From Caldilineaceae bacterium (GTDB lineage: Bacteria > Chloroflexota > Anaerolineae > Caldilineales > Caldilineaceae), in NCBI GenBank assembly GCA_020846635.1, contig JADLDO010000028.1, positions 62,001 through 126,000 of the forward strand: a DNA stretch of 64,000 nt, given 5' to 3'. How positions within the stretch are numbered: position 1 is the stretch's first letter; each line of letters begins with the position of its first letter. Both the position numbers and the translations under genes were made by a program. Of the stretch, positions 1-9,633 are shown piece by piece. The notes under the pieces are model-generated. The model was given only the letters and a program-made list of their open reading frames with translations. It ran no database searches and was not told where the DNA came from.

Positions 1-1
1 C

Positions 2-610
2 TACCAACTCTTTGGCGAGATCACGGTCAACGACCAGCCCCGCCTTGCCATCTACAAGATGAGCGATGCGCCGCTGACACCCCAGCTTTTCGCCGCAGAG
101 GAGTACGCGCCGCGCTTTGATGCCGAACTCTCCGGCCCCATCTTTGAGATGGATGGCCCGACCGCTGTGCCTCAGATTCAAAAGCCGGTCGATTTCCGCT
201 TTGGCGACCCGGTTCATGGCAATTCCATCCGCCTGATAGGTTACACCCTGGAGGGGCAAGATAACGTCCCAGGTGGCGCTGTTCATCTCACCCTCTATTG
301 GCAAACAGACGCGCCGGTCGAACCCGCCTATAATGTCTTTGCCCAAGTGGTTGACCGCAGCGATGATTATAAAGCGGGGCAGGCCGATGGCGAACCGGCC
401 TGCAACAACTACGCCACCTACGCATGGCAGCCCGGAGAGACCATCGCTGACCGCTATTACATTCCTCTCGCAGCGGATGCGCGGCCCGGAACCTATACTT
501 TGTTGATCGGCATGATGGGCAAAGAAGGCAACCTTGAGATCTCCACGGCGGATGGCACGCTACTGGGCGGAGCGATAGGCATTGATGAAGTCCGCATTGC
601 CCAACCCTAA
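2..610 (+). CDS. C-terminal part of a GT39-like membrane glycosyltransferase (5' end outside window)
   Basis: The gene begins before the window; its frame is open from base 2 and about 202 residues are visible. The first residues, ending LAIYKM, match the way the soluble tail starts in the neighbouring GT39-type proteins. They are followed by one copy (about residues 60-195) of the beta-rich module seen in the next genes: an LTLYWQT strand, a YNVFAQVVD strand, a WQPGE turn and a GTYTLLIGM strand. No membrane segment is visible because that part lies upstream. The downstream glycosyltransferase starts inside or just after this reading frame, so the two are probably co-transcribed. The assignment rests on similarity to the neighbours; the catalytic part cannot be seen. 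Confidence 0.7.
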   Translation, partial: YQLFGEITVNDQPRLAIYKMSDAPLTPQLFAAEEYAPRFDAELSGPIFEMDGPTAVPQIQKPVDFRFGDPVHGNSIRLIGYTLEGQDNVPGGAVHLTLYWQTDAPVEPAYNVFAQVVDRSDDYKAGQADGEPACNNYATYAWQPGETIADRYYIPLAADARPGTYTLLIGMMGKEGNLEISTADGTLLGGAIGIDEVRIAQP

Positions 611-617
611 GCCACCC

Positions 618-3182
618 ATGCCAACCAATACAATTTGGTCTTCGCTGCCCCCGCGACGACGGCTGTGGATTGCCACGCTGCTCCTGTTTTCGTGGATTCT
701 CTTGATGCGCCTGCCCGCGCTGGATCGTTTTGTCACTGCCGACGAACACGCATGGCTGGCGCGTTCGGGCAACTTCTACTATGCGCTGGCCCACGGCGAT
801 TGGGCAGGCACTTTTCAACGCCACCACCCCGGCGTTACGGTCACTTGGGCAGGGCTGGTGGGCTATCTCTTTACCTATCCAGGCTATGCGGCTGATGCAC
901 CTGGGCAATTTGGCTGGCTGACCGAGGAGATTGAGCCATTTCTGCGCAGCCACAGTCATGACCCAATCACGATCCTGGCAGCAGGGCGCGCCGCCAGCGT
1001 CGTTATGATTGCCCTTGCGCTGGTGGGCTGTTTTGTGCTGGCGCGGCGACTTCTGGGTGGCTGGGCGGCCTTCCTGGGCATGGCGCTCATTGCCTTTAAC
1101 CCTTTCCACATAGCCCACTCGCGCTTTCTCCACCTCGACGGGCTGGTTTCAAGTTTGATGCTGCTGGCAGTCTTGGCCTGGCTCCACCATCTTCAGGCTC
1201 GTCACGCTGAGCGCAGCGAAAAGTCCCCTCATGCCGCGAGCAGAAGGGGATTCCGCCTGCGCCGGAATGAGAATGGGACATTGGCGCTAGCTGCCATCGC
1301 CGCCGGGCTTTCCTGGCTGACTCGCTCGCCTGCGCTCTTTCTGATCCCGCTTTTTGGGCTGCTAGCCTTGCTCCATGTGTGGCACGCCCCTGACCATCCC
1401 TGGCGATCCACCCTGCGCAGCCTGCTCATCGGTGGGGCTGGTGCGTTTGCTCTGTTTGTGTTGCTCTGGCCCGCCATGTGGGTAGACCCGGTGGGAAGCC
1501 TCTATCAAGTCTTGACCGCGGCAGGTGACTATGCCGCCGAAGGCCATCTCAAGCCCACCTTTTTCAATGGCGAGATCTACGCGGGCGACCCTGGCTTTTG
1601 GTTCTACCCGATCACCTATCTTTGGCGCAGCACGCCTATCACCTGGATCGGGCTGGCAATGGCGCTGGTTGGGTTGATTTTGCGCGTGCCGCCGCTCAAT
1701 GAGCGGCGCGTGCGTGCGGTGTTGGGTGCGCTGCTGCTCTATGCGCTGGGCTTTATGCTCTTTATGGACATCGGCGCTAAGAAATTCGACCGCTACCTGC
1801 TTCCTGCTTATCTACCGCTGGAACTGATCGCCGGGGTTGGGTGGGTGGTGGCGCTCAACTTGGCACAGCAGCGCGGGGCCAAGAGAGGCGCGGCACGCTT
1901 TTTCCCCCTGGCAGCGGCATCGGTGATCATGGCGCAAGCCCTCTTTGCGCTGCCCACCTTTCCCTATTATCTCACCTATTACAACCCAGCAATGGGGGGT
2001 GTGGCGCGTGCGCCGGAGGTGATGATGATCGGCTGGGGCGAGGGCGCGGACGAGGCAGGTCGCTACCTCGATGCCAAAGCAAATGCGGAGGAACTGCGCG
2101 TCGCCTCCGGCTATACCAACGGCCCTCTCTCCTATTTCTTTCGCGGCACGACGCTGCCGCTCACCTTTTGGCATGAGGCCGACTATGCCGCGGTCTTTGT
2201 ACAGGATTGGCAGCGCCAACTGCCCTCGCGCAAATCTGCTGCTTACTTCCAACAGTTAACGCCGGAAAAGGTCATCACGCTGGATGGGTTGGACTATGCC
2301 CACCTCTATGACCTGCGCGATGCCCCCCTGCCGGACTATGTCACGGAGTGGGGCGGGGCGATTCGCCTGGTCACATTCCAGCTACCCGCGGCGATGATCC
2401 TCCCCGGCGAGACGGTACGCGCAGTCTTTTACCTGGTTAACCAAGCGCCCATTGCTTCCAATCTCAATGTGCTGGTGCGTGTGGTGGGGCAAGATGGGGT
2501 CGAGATCGCCCGCGCTGAGGGATGGCCCTGGGGCGCGGCAACCAGCACTTGGCAAGCAGGCATACTCTGGCCCGACGGTCACGACTTGACGATCCCTGCC
2601 AACACCACGCCTGGTTACTATCGGGTGGAGTTGGGCTTCTATGATCCAGCAACACAAGCGCTGCTGCCCGCGCAGCAAGCCGCCACAGGCGCGCCTTTGG
2701 GCGACCTCGTCACGATTGACACGCTGCAAGTGGGCGCGCTGCCGCAGCCAAGCGAGCGATTGGCATCCCCCGCATATCTGGGGAACAGCCTGATGCTGGA
2801 TGGGAGTACGCTGACACCCGATGGTACGGTGTCACCAGGTACAGAGGTAACGGTGAGTCTCTTTTGGGAGGCACGCGCTTGGCCCGCAACGGATTACACA
2901 GCCTTCGTCCATTTGGTGGGGCCGGATGGGGCGTTGGCCGCGCAGATGGACAAGCCGCCGCTGCAAGGCTTCTTGCCCACCAGCACATGGTATCCAGGGC
3001 AGCGGGTGATGGATGATTTCACCCTAACGCTGCCACCCGATGCCACGCCGGGGGTCTATACGCTCTACACAGGCTTCTATGACCCGGTGACGATGGCGCG
3101 CTTACCCATTGTCCAGGATGGTCAAACCGTGGGCGATGCGCTTGTGGCGGGAACGGTGACGGTTGAGGCCGCTGGACGGTAA
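618..3182 (+). CDS. GT39/PMT-like polytopic membrane glycosyltransferase, copy 1
   Basis: Predicted GT-C fold glycosyltransferase that would transfer a sugar from a polyprenyl-phosphate carrier on the outer face of the membrane. The N-terminal half has many hydrophobic segments, with an acidic ADEHAW motif near residue 42 in the first external loop, where GT-C enzymes carry their catalytic acid. Later landmarks shared with the copies at 4414 and 7077 are HPGV, WPAMWV, DPGFWFYPITYLW and KKFDRYLLPAY. About residues 575-695 and 715-850 form two beta-rich modules with YT-FVH and GFYDP strands. The start at 618 matches the N-terminal length of the copy at 7077; ATG 585, overlapping the previous gene, is possible. 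About 20 residues near 195-220 are an in-frame insertion absent from the paralogues (see 1199-1274). Sugar and acceptor are unknown. Confidence 0.85.
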   Translation: MPTNTIWSSLPPRRRLWIATLLLFSWILLMRLPALDRFVTADEHAWLARSGNFYYALAHGDWAGTFQRHHPGVTVTWAGLVGYLFTYPGYAADAPGQFGWLTEEIEPFLRSHSHDPITILAAGRAASVVMIALALVGCFVLARRLLGGWAAFLGMALIAFNPFHIAHSRFLHLDGLVSSLMLLAVLAWLHHLQARHAERSEKSPHAASRRGFRLRRNENGTLALAAIAAGLSWLTRSPALFLIPLFGLLALLHVWHAPDHPWRSTLRSLLIGGAGAFALFVLLWPAMWVDPVGSLYQVLTAAGDYAAEGHLKPTFFNGEIYAGDPGFWFYPITYLWRSTPITWIGLAMALVGLILRVPPLNERRVRAVLGALLLYALGFMLFMDIGAKKFDRYLLPAYLPLELIAGVGWVVALNLAQQRGAKRGAARFFPLAAASVIMAQALFALPTFPYYLTYYNPAMGGVARAPEVMMIGWGEGADEAGRYLDAKANAEELRVASGYTNGPLSYFFRGTTLPLTFWHEADYAAVFVQDWQRQLPSRKSAAYFQQLTPEKVITLDGLDYAHLYDLRDAPLPDYVTEWGGAIRLVTFQLPAAMILPGETVRAVFYLVNQAPIASNLNVLVRVVGQDGVEIARAEGWPWGAATSTWQAGILWPDGHDLTIPANTTPGYYRVELGFYDPATQALLPAQQAATGAPLGDLVTIDTLQVGALPQPSERLASPAYLGNSLMLDGSTLTPDGTVSPGTEVTVSLFWEARAWPATDYTAFVHLVGPDGALAAQMDKPPLQGFLPTSTWYPGQRVMDDFTLTLPPDATPGVYTLYTGFYDPVTMARLPIVQDGQTVGDALVAGTVTVEAAGR
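1199..1274 (+). repeat. In-frame palindromic repeat insertion inside a glycosyltransferase gene
   Basis: This stretch is translated with a HAERSE peptide followed by a basic RRGFRLRR run, and it interrupts the hydrophobic alignment that the three paralogous glycosyltransferases share at this point. The DNA can form a stem (TCCCCT near 1225 with AGGGGA near 1245). HAERSE-type peptides are known to me as typical translations of dispersed intergenic repeats of the form CACGCTGAGCG. I infer that a repeat element jumped into the gene and kept the frame. The boundaries are estimated from the paralogue alignment. Confidence 0.55.
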
Positions 3183-3249
3183 ACCATCCAGCCACAGTAC
3201 ATGAGCTATAGAATACTAAACCTTCTTGATGGAGTGAACAGGATGCTCT

Positions 3250-4254
3250 ATGACTGACCAGATGATGTCTCTACAGATTCTTGCACCCGGCGAAGTGACG
3301 TGGAGCGCGGTGCCGATCCCCACACCGGGGCCGGGCCAAATCCTTGTGCGTATCGAGGGCATTAGCACCTGCCCCCATTGGGACCTGCACCTGATGAGTG
3401 GCGAGCCGATGTTCCCCGGTCGCCCGATCCCCTACCCCTATCCTCCTGGTCAGCCAGGGCATGAAGCGGTGGGTGTGGTCGCCGCATTGGGAACTGGGGT
3501 CAGTGGCCCCGCGGTTGGCACGCGCGTCGCGGCTTGGCGCGATCAGGGTCACGCCCGACCGGGCTGCTATGCACAATACAACATCTTTGAGGCTGATCAT
3601 CTGCTGGAAGTGCCCACCGATCTGCCCCTGGCAGCGCTCGCCTCGCTCGAACTGGCAATGTGTATCCAAGTCACCTTTGACCAGTTGGACGAGATCGGCG
3701 GCGTGGCAGGGCAGCGCGTGGGGATCAGCGGTCTGGGGCCAGCGGGACAGATCGCGTTACAGATGGCACGCGCCTATGGGGCGCGTGAGGTCATCGCCAT
3801 CGACCCTGTTGTCGAACGGCGCGAATTGGCGCTGAGCCTCGGCGCTCACACCGCGCTATCCGCCGATGAGTTGGCCGCAAGCGCACCCGCATGGGACGAT
3901 GATGCCGCAACAATTCGCGCCAAGCAGCGCTTTGACATTGCCATTGATTGCACTGGCCTTGCGCCCGCTGTACAAGTGCTGTTGGCGACCACGCGCAAAG
4001 CAGTTGCGCTCTTTGGTGTGCTGCGCGATCCGGTCGAGTTTGGTTTCTTCCACTGGCGCTCCGGCGTGATGTTGCTGGGCTATGATAGCCATAATCGCGC
4101 CGCAGCCGAGCGCGCGCTCAAGTTGGTGGTGGAGCGGAAATTGCGGCTCGAACCGCTGATCACGCACCAGTTACCCATGAGCCGTTATGCTGAAGGAGTA
4201 GAACTCCTCCGCACCAAACAAGCGATCAAGGTCGCCTTCTCGCCCTGGGCATAA
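3250..4254 (+). CDS. Medium-chain (zinc-type) alcohol dehydrogenase family protein
   Basis: A 334-residue NAD(P)-dependent oxidoreductase of the MDR superfamily. The N-terminal GroES-like domain has Cys near residue 38 (STCPHWD) and a GHEAVGVV motif near 75, the usual catalytic zinc ligands. The Rossmann domain carries a GLGPAG nucleotide loop near residue 158, followed by an acidic residue after IAID, which favours NAD over NADP. The four-cysteine structural zinc loop of classical alcohol dehydrogenases is absent, as in several sugar or cyclitol dehydrogenases of this family. An AGGA ribosome site lies about nine bases before the ATG. It sits between two glycosyltransferase genes with short gaps, so it may oxidise a sugar or polyol precursor, but the substrate cannot be read from the sequence. 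Confidence 0.85.
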   Translation: MTDQMMSLQILAPGEVTWSAVPIPTPGPGQILVRIEGISTCPHWDLHLMSGEPMFPGRPIPYPYPPGQPGHEAVGVVAALGTGVSGPAVGTRVAAWRDQGHARPGCYAQYNIFEADHLLEVPTDLPLAALASLELAMCIQVTFDQLDEIGGVAGQRVGISGLGPAGQIALQMARAYGAREVIAIDPVVERRELALSLGAHTALSADELAASAPAWDDDAATIRAKQRFDIAIDCTGLAPAVQVLLATTRKAVALFGVLRDPVEFGFFHWRSGVMLLGYDSHNRAAAERALKLVVERKLRLEPLITHQLPMSRYAEGVELLRTKQAIKVAFSPWA

Positions 4255-4263
4255 GGAGGGGAT

Positions 4264-4381
4264 GAGGGATGAAGGAAGCACACTGCTCTGTCATGCTGTA
4301 AGCATCTCTCTCCGGTAGCTATGGCAGAGAGATCCCTGGGTGCGTACGATCTGCCTTTTCATCCCTCATCCTTCATCCCTC
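4264..4381. repeat. Long-loop inverted repeat with CATCCYT heptamer repeats
   Basis: Thirteen bases, GAGGGATGAAGGA at 4264-4276, are exactly inverted at 4369-4381. The right arm lies in a run of heptamers (CATCCCT, CATCCTT, CATCCCT at about 4360-4380). It occupies the gap between the dehydrogenase and the next glycosyltransferase. It resembles the short tandem heptamer repeats found between genes in some filamentous bacteria. The loop of over 90 bases makes a simple terminator unlikely. Confidence 0.5.
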
Positions 4382-4413
4382 CCCCCTCATATGATATAGT
4401 GTTTCTTTGCAGG

Positions 4414-7074
4414 ATGTTGCGGAGTGGTGGGAAATGGGGTGATTCAGGGTTGGAGAATATCAAACGCAGCACAGTTGCTTTGCCAGCGGGCGCTTCGCCG
4501 GAGACGGTCGCGCCTGCGGTGATCACGCGCAGGCGGGTTGCTTGGCACACACTTTTGGCCGCGGCGGTGATCGCCCTGGCGGTATGGCTGCCGCGCGGCT
4601 TTGCGTTGGACCGTTTTGTCACGGTTGATGAGACACGCTGGCTGGTGCGCTCGGCCAATTACTATCTGGCGCTGACCTCCGGCAATCTCGCCGATACCTA
4701 CCAGCATGGTCATCCTGGCGTGATAATCATGTACGCGGGGATGGCGGGCTATTTCCTGCAATTTCCCGATTATGTGCGCCTCGTCGATAGCCAGCAGGTA
4801 TGGGGCAACCCCTTCATGGATATGCTGGAGGGGATGGGGCAGAACCCGATGGACATTTTGGCCGCGGGGCGCGCCTTTGTTGTCCTCTTCAACGTCATTG
4901 CCCTGACGCTCGCCTTTCTCTATGCGCGCCGCTTGGTGGGGCTTTGGCCCGCGCTGATCGCCTTTTTGCTGATCGCCCTTGACCCCTTTCATGTCGCCCT
5001 CTCGCGCTTTCTGCACCCCGACAGCCTGCTTGCCACTTTTATGCTTTTGGCAACGCTGGCCTTTATGGCCTATCTGTTTGCCGGTCGGCGCACAGGCGAT
5101 CTGGTTGCTGCGGGGGCCTATACAGCGATTGCCTGGCTCACCAAGACGCCTGCCATTTTCCTGATTCCGCTGGTCGGCTTGCTGACGCTCATTGAATTAG
5201 GCGTGCATGTCACCAGCCACCCTGGCTGGCGCTGGAATGAGTTGTTCAGCCGCGCGGCCTTGTGGCGGCTCCTGCGTACCTGGCTGATCTGGGGCAGCGT
5301 AGCCGCGCTGGTCTATGTGGCGCTTTGGCCCGCTATGTGGGTCGCGCCGGGATATACGCTGGGCCAGGTCTTTAGCATCTCTGGGGCCTACGCCACCGAA
5401 GGGCATACGAGTTCGGTCTTTTTCAACGGGCGCATCTACAATGGCGACCCCGGCTTCTGGTTCTATCCGATCAACTATCTCTGGCGCACGACGCCTGTCG
5501 TGATGGTTGGGCTGCTGCTCTTGGCGGGCGCTTTCGTCTGGCGTAGCAGCTTTGCTCGCCGGCGTGTTGTGCTGCTGACCGTTGTGGGGTTCATCGCCTC
5601 TGCCTTCTTCTTCAACCTCTTTATGACGCTGGGCGCGAAAAAGTTTGACCGCTATCTGCTGCCGGTCTTTCCGTCCCTGGACTTTGCGGCGGCTGTGGGC
5701 TGGAGCGCGGCGATTGGGGCATTGGCGACGTGGCGCACAACGTGGCGAGCTTTCCCGTGGGGACGCTATGGGGCGATCGCCCTGGCTGTGGCCGCGGTTG
5801 GCGTGCAAGCCGCGTTGTCGCTCAATACGTACCCCTACTACCTGAGCTATTACAACCCCGTCATGGGCGGCGCGAGCAAGGCTGAAGAAGTGATGCTGAT
5901 CGGCTGGGGAGAAGGGCTGGATGAGGCGGCGCGCTATCTCAACCAGGCGGCTGACCCCGCCACCACCAGCGTAGCCTCCTGGTATGAGCGCGGCCCCTTT
6001 AGCTTCTTTTATGAGGGCACATCTTCTTCCAACCGCTATCTGTGGGAAAGCGATTATGCCGTGGTCTACAACCACCAGTGGCAGCGCGAACTCCCCAACC
6101 GGCGCACAATGGCCTATTTTGACACGCTGACACCTGTACATACCGTCACGATTGATGGCATTGACTATGTGCAGATTTATGACCTGCAAGAGGTCCCCCT
6201 GGGCGATTACACCGTCTCCTGGGGTGATGCGATTGACCTGATGTACTATGATACCATTCCGGGCAACCTCTATCCGGGACACCTCTTTGAGATGACCATT
6301 TACTTTAACAAGAGTGGCCCGCTCGACCTGGATTACAAGGTCAAAGTCCAGATACTCGACCAGGCGGGGCATACCTTTATGCTCAAAGAGGGAAAGCCCC
6401 TGGGGCTCAATACCTCGCAATGGACAGACGGCCATATCTTGCGCGACGATACTTACCAGATGGAAGTCCCCGAAGGCACACCCCCCGGCCTCTATCGCAT
6501 TGAAATCAGCTTCTATGACCCGGCGACCTTTGACCATTTGCCCGCGGTCCAGGTCAACAACGGGCGCTTGCTCAATGACCCCTATGTGCTCGATTACCTC
6601 GTCATCGGCGATTGGCCGCCCGCCCCCCAAGTCAGGATCGATCCGCCTGTGATCCTGGGCGACCTGGTACGGCTGGAAGGCGCGGAGATGCTAGACGCAA
6701 GCGGCAAGGAGCAAGCATTAACGGGCAAGAGCTTTGCCCCTGGCGAGCGTATTGATCTACGCCTACATTGGCAGACGCAGAACTTCATCCACAACGATTA
6801 CACGACCTTTGTCCATGTTCTAGGCCCCGATGGCGCAGTAATCACACAGTCTGACCAGCAGCCGCTCAACGGCTTTGTCCCCACCTCCTATTGGTCGCAA
6901 CGGCAAGAGATGGCAGACGATTACGCCATTCAGTTACCCACGGATGCGCCGGCCGGGGAGTATAAGGTACTTGTGGGTTGGTATGATCTAGAGACGCTGA
7001 CCCGCTTGCCCATCAGCCAAAAGGGTGAGGTCATTGGCGACGCTTATCCAATCGCGACCTTTACCGTGCGCTAA
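4414..7074 (+). CDS. GT39/PMT-like polytopic membrane glycosyltransferase, copy 2
   Basis: Second of three closely related GT-C proteins, about 886 residues from ATG 4414. The acidic loop motif is TVDETRW near residue 70. The shared landmarks HGHPGV, WLTKTPA, WPAMWV, DPGFWFYPINYLW and AKKFDRYLLPVF follow, with many hydrophobic segments between them. Two soluble modules occupy roughly residues 600-725 and 745-885, each with a TS-W and PPG/PAG-Y signature. The frame stays open upstream to 4321, but that stretch is the CATCCCT repeat region and is probably not translated; GTG or TTG codons just after 4414 are also possible starts. The next glycosyltransferase begins two bases after the stop, indicating translational coupling. 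Probable role: transfer of a lipid-linked sugar to an extracytoplasmic acceptor. Confidence 0.85.
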   Translation: MLRSGGKWGDSGLENIKRSTVALPAGASPETVAPAVITRRRVAWHTLLAAAVIALAVWLPRGFALDRFVTVDETRWLVRSANYYLALTSGNLADTYQHGHPGVIIMYAGMAGYFLQFPDYVRLVDSQQVWGNPFMDMLEGMGQNPMDILAAGRAFVVLFNVIALTLAFLYARRLVGLWPALIAFLLIALDPFHVALSRFLHPDSLLATFMLLATLAFMAYLFAGRRTGDLVAAGAYTAIAWLTKTPAIFLIPLVGLLTLIELGVHVTSHPGWRWNELFSRAALWRLLRTWLIWGSVAALVYVALWPAMWVAPGYTLGQVFSISGAYATEGHTSSVFFNGRIYNGDPGFWFYPINYLWRTTPVVMVGLLLLAGAFVWRSSFARRRVVLLTVVGFIASAFFFNLFMTLGAKKFDRYLLPVFPSLDFAAAVGWSAAIGALATWRTTWRAFPWGRYGAIALAVAAVGVQAALSLNTYPYYLSYYNPVMGGASKAEEVMLIGWGEGLDEAARYLNQAADPATTSVASWYERGPFSFFYEGTSSSNRYLWESDYAVVYNHQWQRELPNRRTMAYFDTLTPVHTVTIDGIDYVQIYDLQEVPLGDYTVSWGDAIDLMYYDTIPGNLYPGHLFEMTIYFNKSGPLDLDYKVKVQILDQAGHTFMLKEGKPLGLNTSQWTDGHILRDDTYQMEVPEGTPPGLYRIEISFYDPATFDHLPAVQVNNGRLLNDPYVLDYLVIGDWPPAPQVRIDPPVILGDLVRLEGAEMLDASGKEQALTGKSFAPGERIDLRLHWQTQNFIHNDYTTFVHVLGPDGAVITQSDQQPLNGFVPTSYWSQRQEMADDYAIQLPTDAPAGEYKVLVGWYDLETLTRLPISQKGEVIGDAYPIATFTVR

Positions 7075-7076
7075 CC

Positions 7077-9623
7077 GTGAGTGAATTTCCTGCTATCAGC
7101 ACACAGAACAGCCTCTCGCGCCGCCAAAAGTGGCTGATCACGTTGGGGCTGGCGCTGCTCCTGTGGCTGCCGCGCGGGTTGGCGCTGGATCATTTTGTGG
7201 CAGTGGATGAACGATCCTGGCTGACCCGGTCGGGCAACTTCTACCTGGCGCTTGCCACCGGCGATCTCGCCTCTACCTACCAATCCTATCACCCCGGCGT
7301 CACCACGATGTGGCTGGGGATGCTGGGCTACCTCTGGCAGTATCCCGGCTATCCTGCCGACGCCATCGCTTCCGGCACGGGACAAATTACCAGTATGAGC
7401 GAGGGCATTGAAGACACGCTCGTTGCCCACGGCCATTTGCCCATGACCCTCCTGGCCGCGGGGCGCATGTTCATGGTGCTGGCGATTGTGGCACTGCTGC
7501 TGGTTGCCTTTTGGCTGGCAATGGATCTCTTGGGCTGGCTGCCTGCGCTCACCGGGCTTATTTTGTTGGGCTTTGAACCGATGGGGCTGGGCCTTACGCG
7601 TATGTTGCATGTGGATGGCTTGAGCAGCGCGCTGATGCTGGTATCGGTACTGGCCTTTATGCGCTTTTATGCGCCCACTCCAGCCATTGCCGGACGCTGG
7701 CGCGATCTGATCCTCTCCGGCGGCATGGCGGGGCTTGCATGGCTCACCAAATCACCCGCGCTCGTACTGGGGCCGATGGCGCTGCTGATTGTGGGCATTG
7801 ATCTGCTGCGGAGATGGCACACTCAACGCCGCCTGCCCGCGGCCACGCTGGGACGCACTGTACGTGTCTTTGCGCTTTGGGGAGGAATGGCCGCGCTGAT
7901 CTTTGTGCTTTGCTGGCCCTCGATGTGGGTGCGCCCCATCGCCAATATTCAGGCCATTTTCAGCGCCGCCGAAGAATATGCCGAAGAAAGCAACCAAAAG
8001 ATCTTCTTCAACGGCGAAATCATTCTTGACGATCCGGGCGCGCTCTTCTATCCACTGACCTATGTTTGGCATGTCACACCCATCACGCTGATCGGGCTGG
8101 GGTTGGCGCTTATTGCGGGCGTGGTGGGCTTGCGCCGTCGCTCGCCGCTCTGGCAAAGCACAGCGATCTTGCTGCTCTATGCGCTGATCTTTACCACCTT
8201 GATGACCTTTGGCTCGAAGAAGATCGAACGGTATCTACTCCCTGCCTACTTCCCATTGGCTCTGATCGCCGCTGTCGGGTGGAATGCTTTGACGCGCGCG
8301 TTGGGCGGCATGAGCGCCAACGGTTTGTGGAGCCGCTGGCTGCTGCCGCTGGCGCTGGCGACCCATGCGGCGTTGATCTTGCCCCACTTCCCCTACTATT
8401 TCACCTTCTACAATCCACTGCTTGGCGGAAACGCACGCGCGCCCGAAGTCCTGATGATCGGGTTGGGCGAAGGGCTGGATGAGGCGGCGCGCTATCTCAA
8501 CGCCAAGCCCAATGCCGAGCAATTGCGCGTGGCATCCTGGTATCGCGGCGGCTCCTTTAATTTCATCTTCCGCGGGCAAGACCTCAACCTGGACCGTTTT
8601 TTCGAGGCGGATTACGCCGTGATCTACATCCATCAGTGGCAGCGGCAAGCGCCCGATGCGCGTATGATGGCTTATTTTGCCCAGTTGACCCCTGAATATA
8701 CGGTCAAGCTGCATGGGCTGGATTATGCTTCGGTCTATGACCTGCGCGATGCGCCGACCCCAGATTATTTCACCGATTGGGCCGGGGCCATTCGCCTGAC
8801 CGATACGGAGCTGCCACGCGCCTCGCTCCTGCCGGGTGATGAGTTCCTGGTGAACCTGCATCTGTACACCATCGGCACGATGGACAGCAACCTCAACGCC
8901 ATCGTGCGCCTGACCGATGCCGGGGGCAACGAAGTGGCGCGCAGCGAAGGCTGGCCCTTTGGCTCGGCAACCTCTACCTGGCAGCCTGGGGATGCGTACA
9001 TCGATGGGCATGAATTGACCTTGCCTTCTGATGTGGGGGCCGGCTATCTGCGTCTGGAGTTAGGCTTCTATGATGGCAACGCGCAAAAGCTGGTCACGCC
9101 AATGGTGGCGGGAACGACCACACCGCGCGGCGATTTTGTGGGCGTGGGCTATGTGGCAGTGGGTCTTGCGGGCAAGCAACCGGCCTTGCTCCAGACGCCC
9201 CCTCTGCTGGGCGACCAGATCAAGCTGGTGGGGTCGCGCCTACAAGGGCTGGACTTGGGCGATCATGGCAAGATTCCGCGCGTGGAGGCCATGCCAGGGC
9301 TGCCACTCCTATTGGCCTGGCAGCCAACGCGCCCAGCGAATACCGACTATGTAACGCTAGTCCATCTGATCGCGCCGGATGGCACGCTGGCGCAACAATA
9401 TGACCGCGCCCCACTGCAAGGAGTTGTGCCCACGACCCTGTGGCGCGAAGGCGATATTCTGCTCGATGCCTACCACCTTGACATTCCCCCCAACCTACCC
9501 CCTGGTGACTATGCTCTATGGGTCGGGCTCTATGATTTGCCAACACTCACGCGCCTGCCGGTGCAGATCGATCACGCACCCGCGGGCGACACGATCCAGG
9601 TTGCGACGGTGATCGTTCCCTAG
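7077..9623 (+). CDS. GT39/PMT-like polytopic membrane glycosyltransferase, copy 3
   Basis: An 848-residue GT-C protein starting with GTG two bases after the previous stop. The catalytic-loop acid lies in AVDERSW near residue 43, followed by YHPGV. Further landmarks are WLTKSPA, WPSMWV, the FFNGE segment and KKIERYLLPAY. The soluble C-terminal third has two beta-rich modules (roughly residues 560-690 and 710-845) ending in GLYDLPTLTRLP. Compared with copy 1 it lacks the HAERSE insertion, and compared with copy 2 the N-terminus is short and begins directly with a basic stretch before the first membrane helix. The next gene starts ten bases downstream. It probably works in the same glycan pathway as the other copies; specificity is unknown. 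Confidence 0.87.
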   Translation: MSEFPAISTQNSLSRRQKWLITLGLALLLWLPRGLALDHFVAVDERSWLTRSGNFYLALATGDLASTYQSYHPGVTTMWLGMLGYLWQYPGYPADAIASGTGQITSMSEGIEDTLVAHGHLPMTLLAAGRMFMVLAIVALLLVAFWLAMDLLGWLPALTGLILLGFEPMGLGLTRMLHVDGLSSALMLVSVLAFMRFYAPTPAIAGRWRDLILSGGMAGLAWLTKSPALVLGPMALLIVGIDLLRRWHTQRRLPAATLGRTVRVFALWGGMAALIFVLCWPSMWVRPIANIQAIFSAAEEYAEESNQKIFFNGEIILDDPGALFYPLTYVWHVTPITLIGLGLALIAGVVGLRRRSPLWQSTAILLLYALIFTTLMTFGSKKIERYLLPAYFPLALIAAVGWNALTRALGGMSANGLWSRWLLPLALATHAALILPHFPYYFTFYNPLLGGNARAPEVLMIGLGEGLDEAARYLNAKPNAEQLRVASWYRGGSFNFIFRGQDLNLDRFFEADYAVIYIHQWQRQAPDARMMAYFAQLTPEYTVKLHGLDYASVYDLRDAPTPDYFTDWAGAIRLTDTELPRASLLPGDEFLVNLHLYTIGTMDSNLNAIVRLTDAGGNEVARSEGWPFGSATSTWQPGDAYIDGHELTLPSDVGAGYLRLELGFYDGNAQKLVTPMVAGTTTPRGDFVGVGYVAVGLAGKQPALLQTPPLLGDQIKLVGSRLQGLDLGDHGKIPRVEAMPGLPLLLAWQPTRPANTDYVTLVHLIAPDGTLAQQYDRAPLQGVVPTTLWREGDILLDAYHLDIPPNLPPGDYALWVGLYDLPTLTRLPVQIDHAPAGDTIQVATVIVP

Positions 9624-9633
9624 AGAACCTACC

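Noticed and set aside
5197..6630. 477-codon open frame antisense to glycosyltransferase copy 2
   Set aside because: Mirror frame of a GC-rich gene; the protein has no family pattern, and the sense frame is clearly coding.
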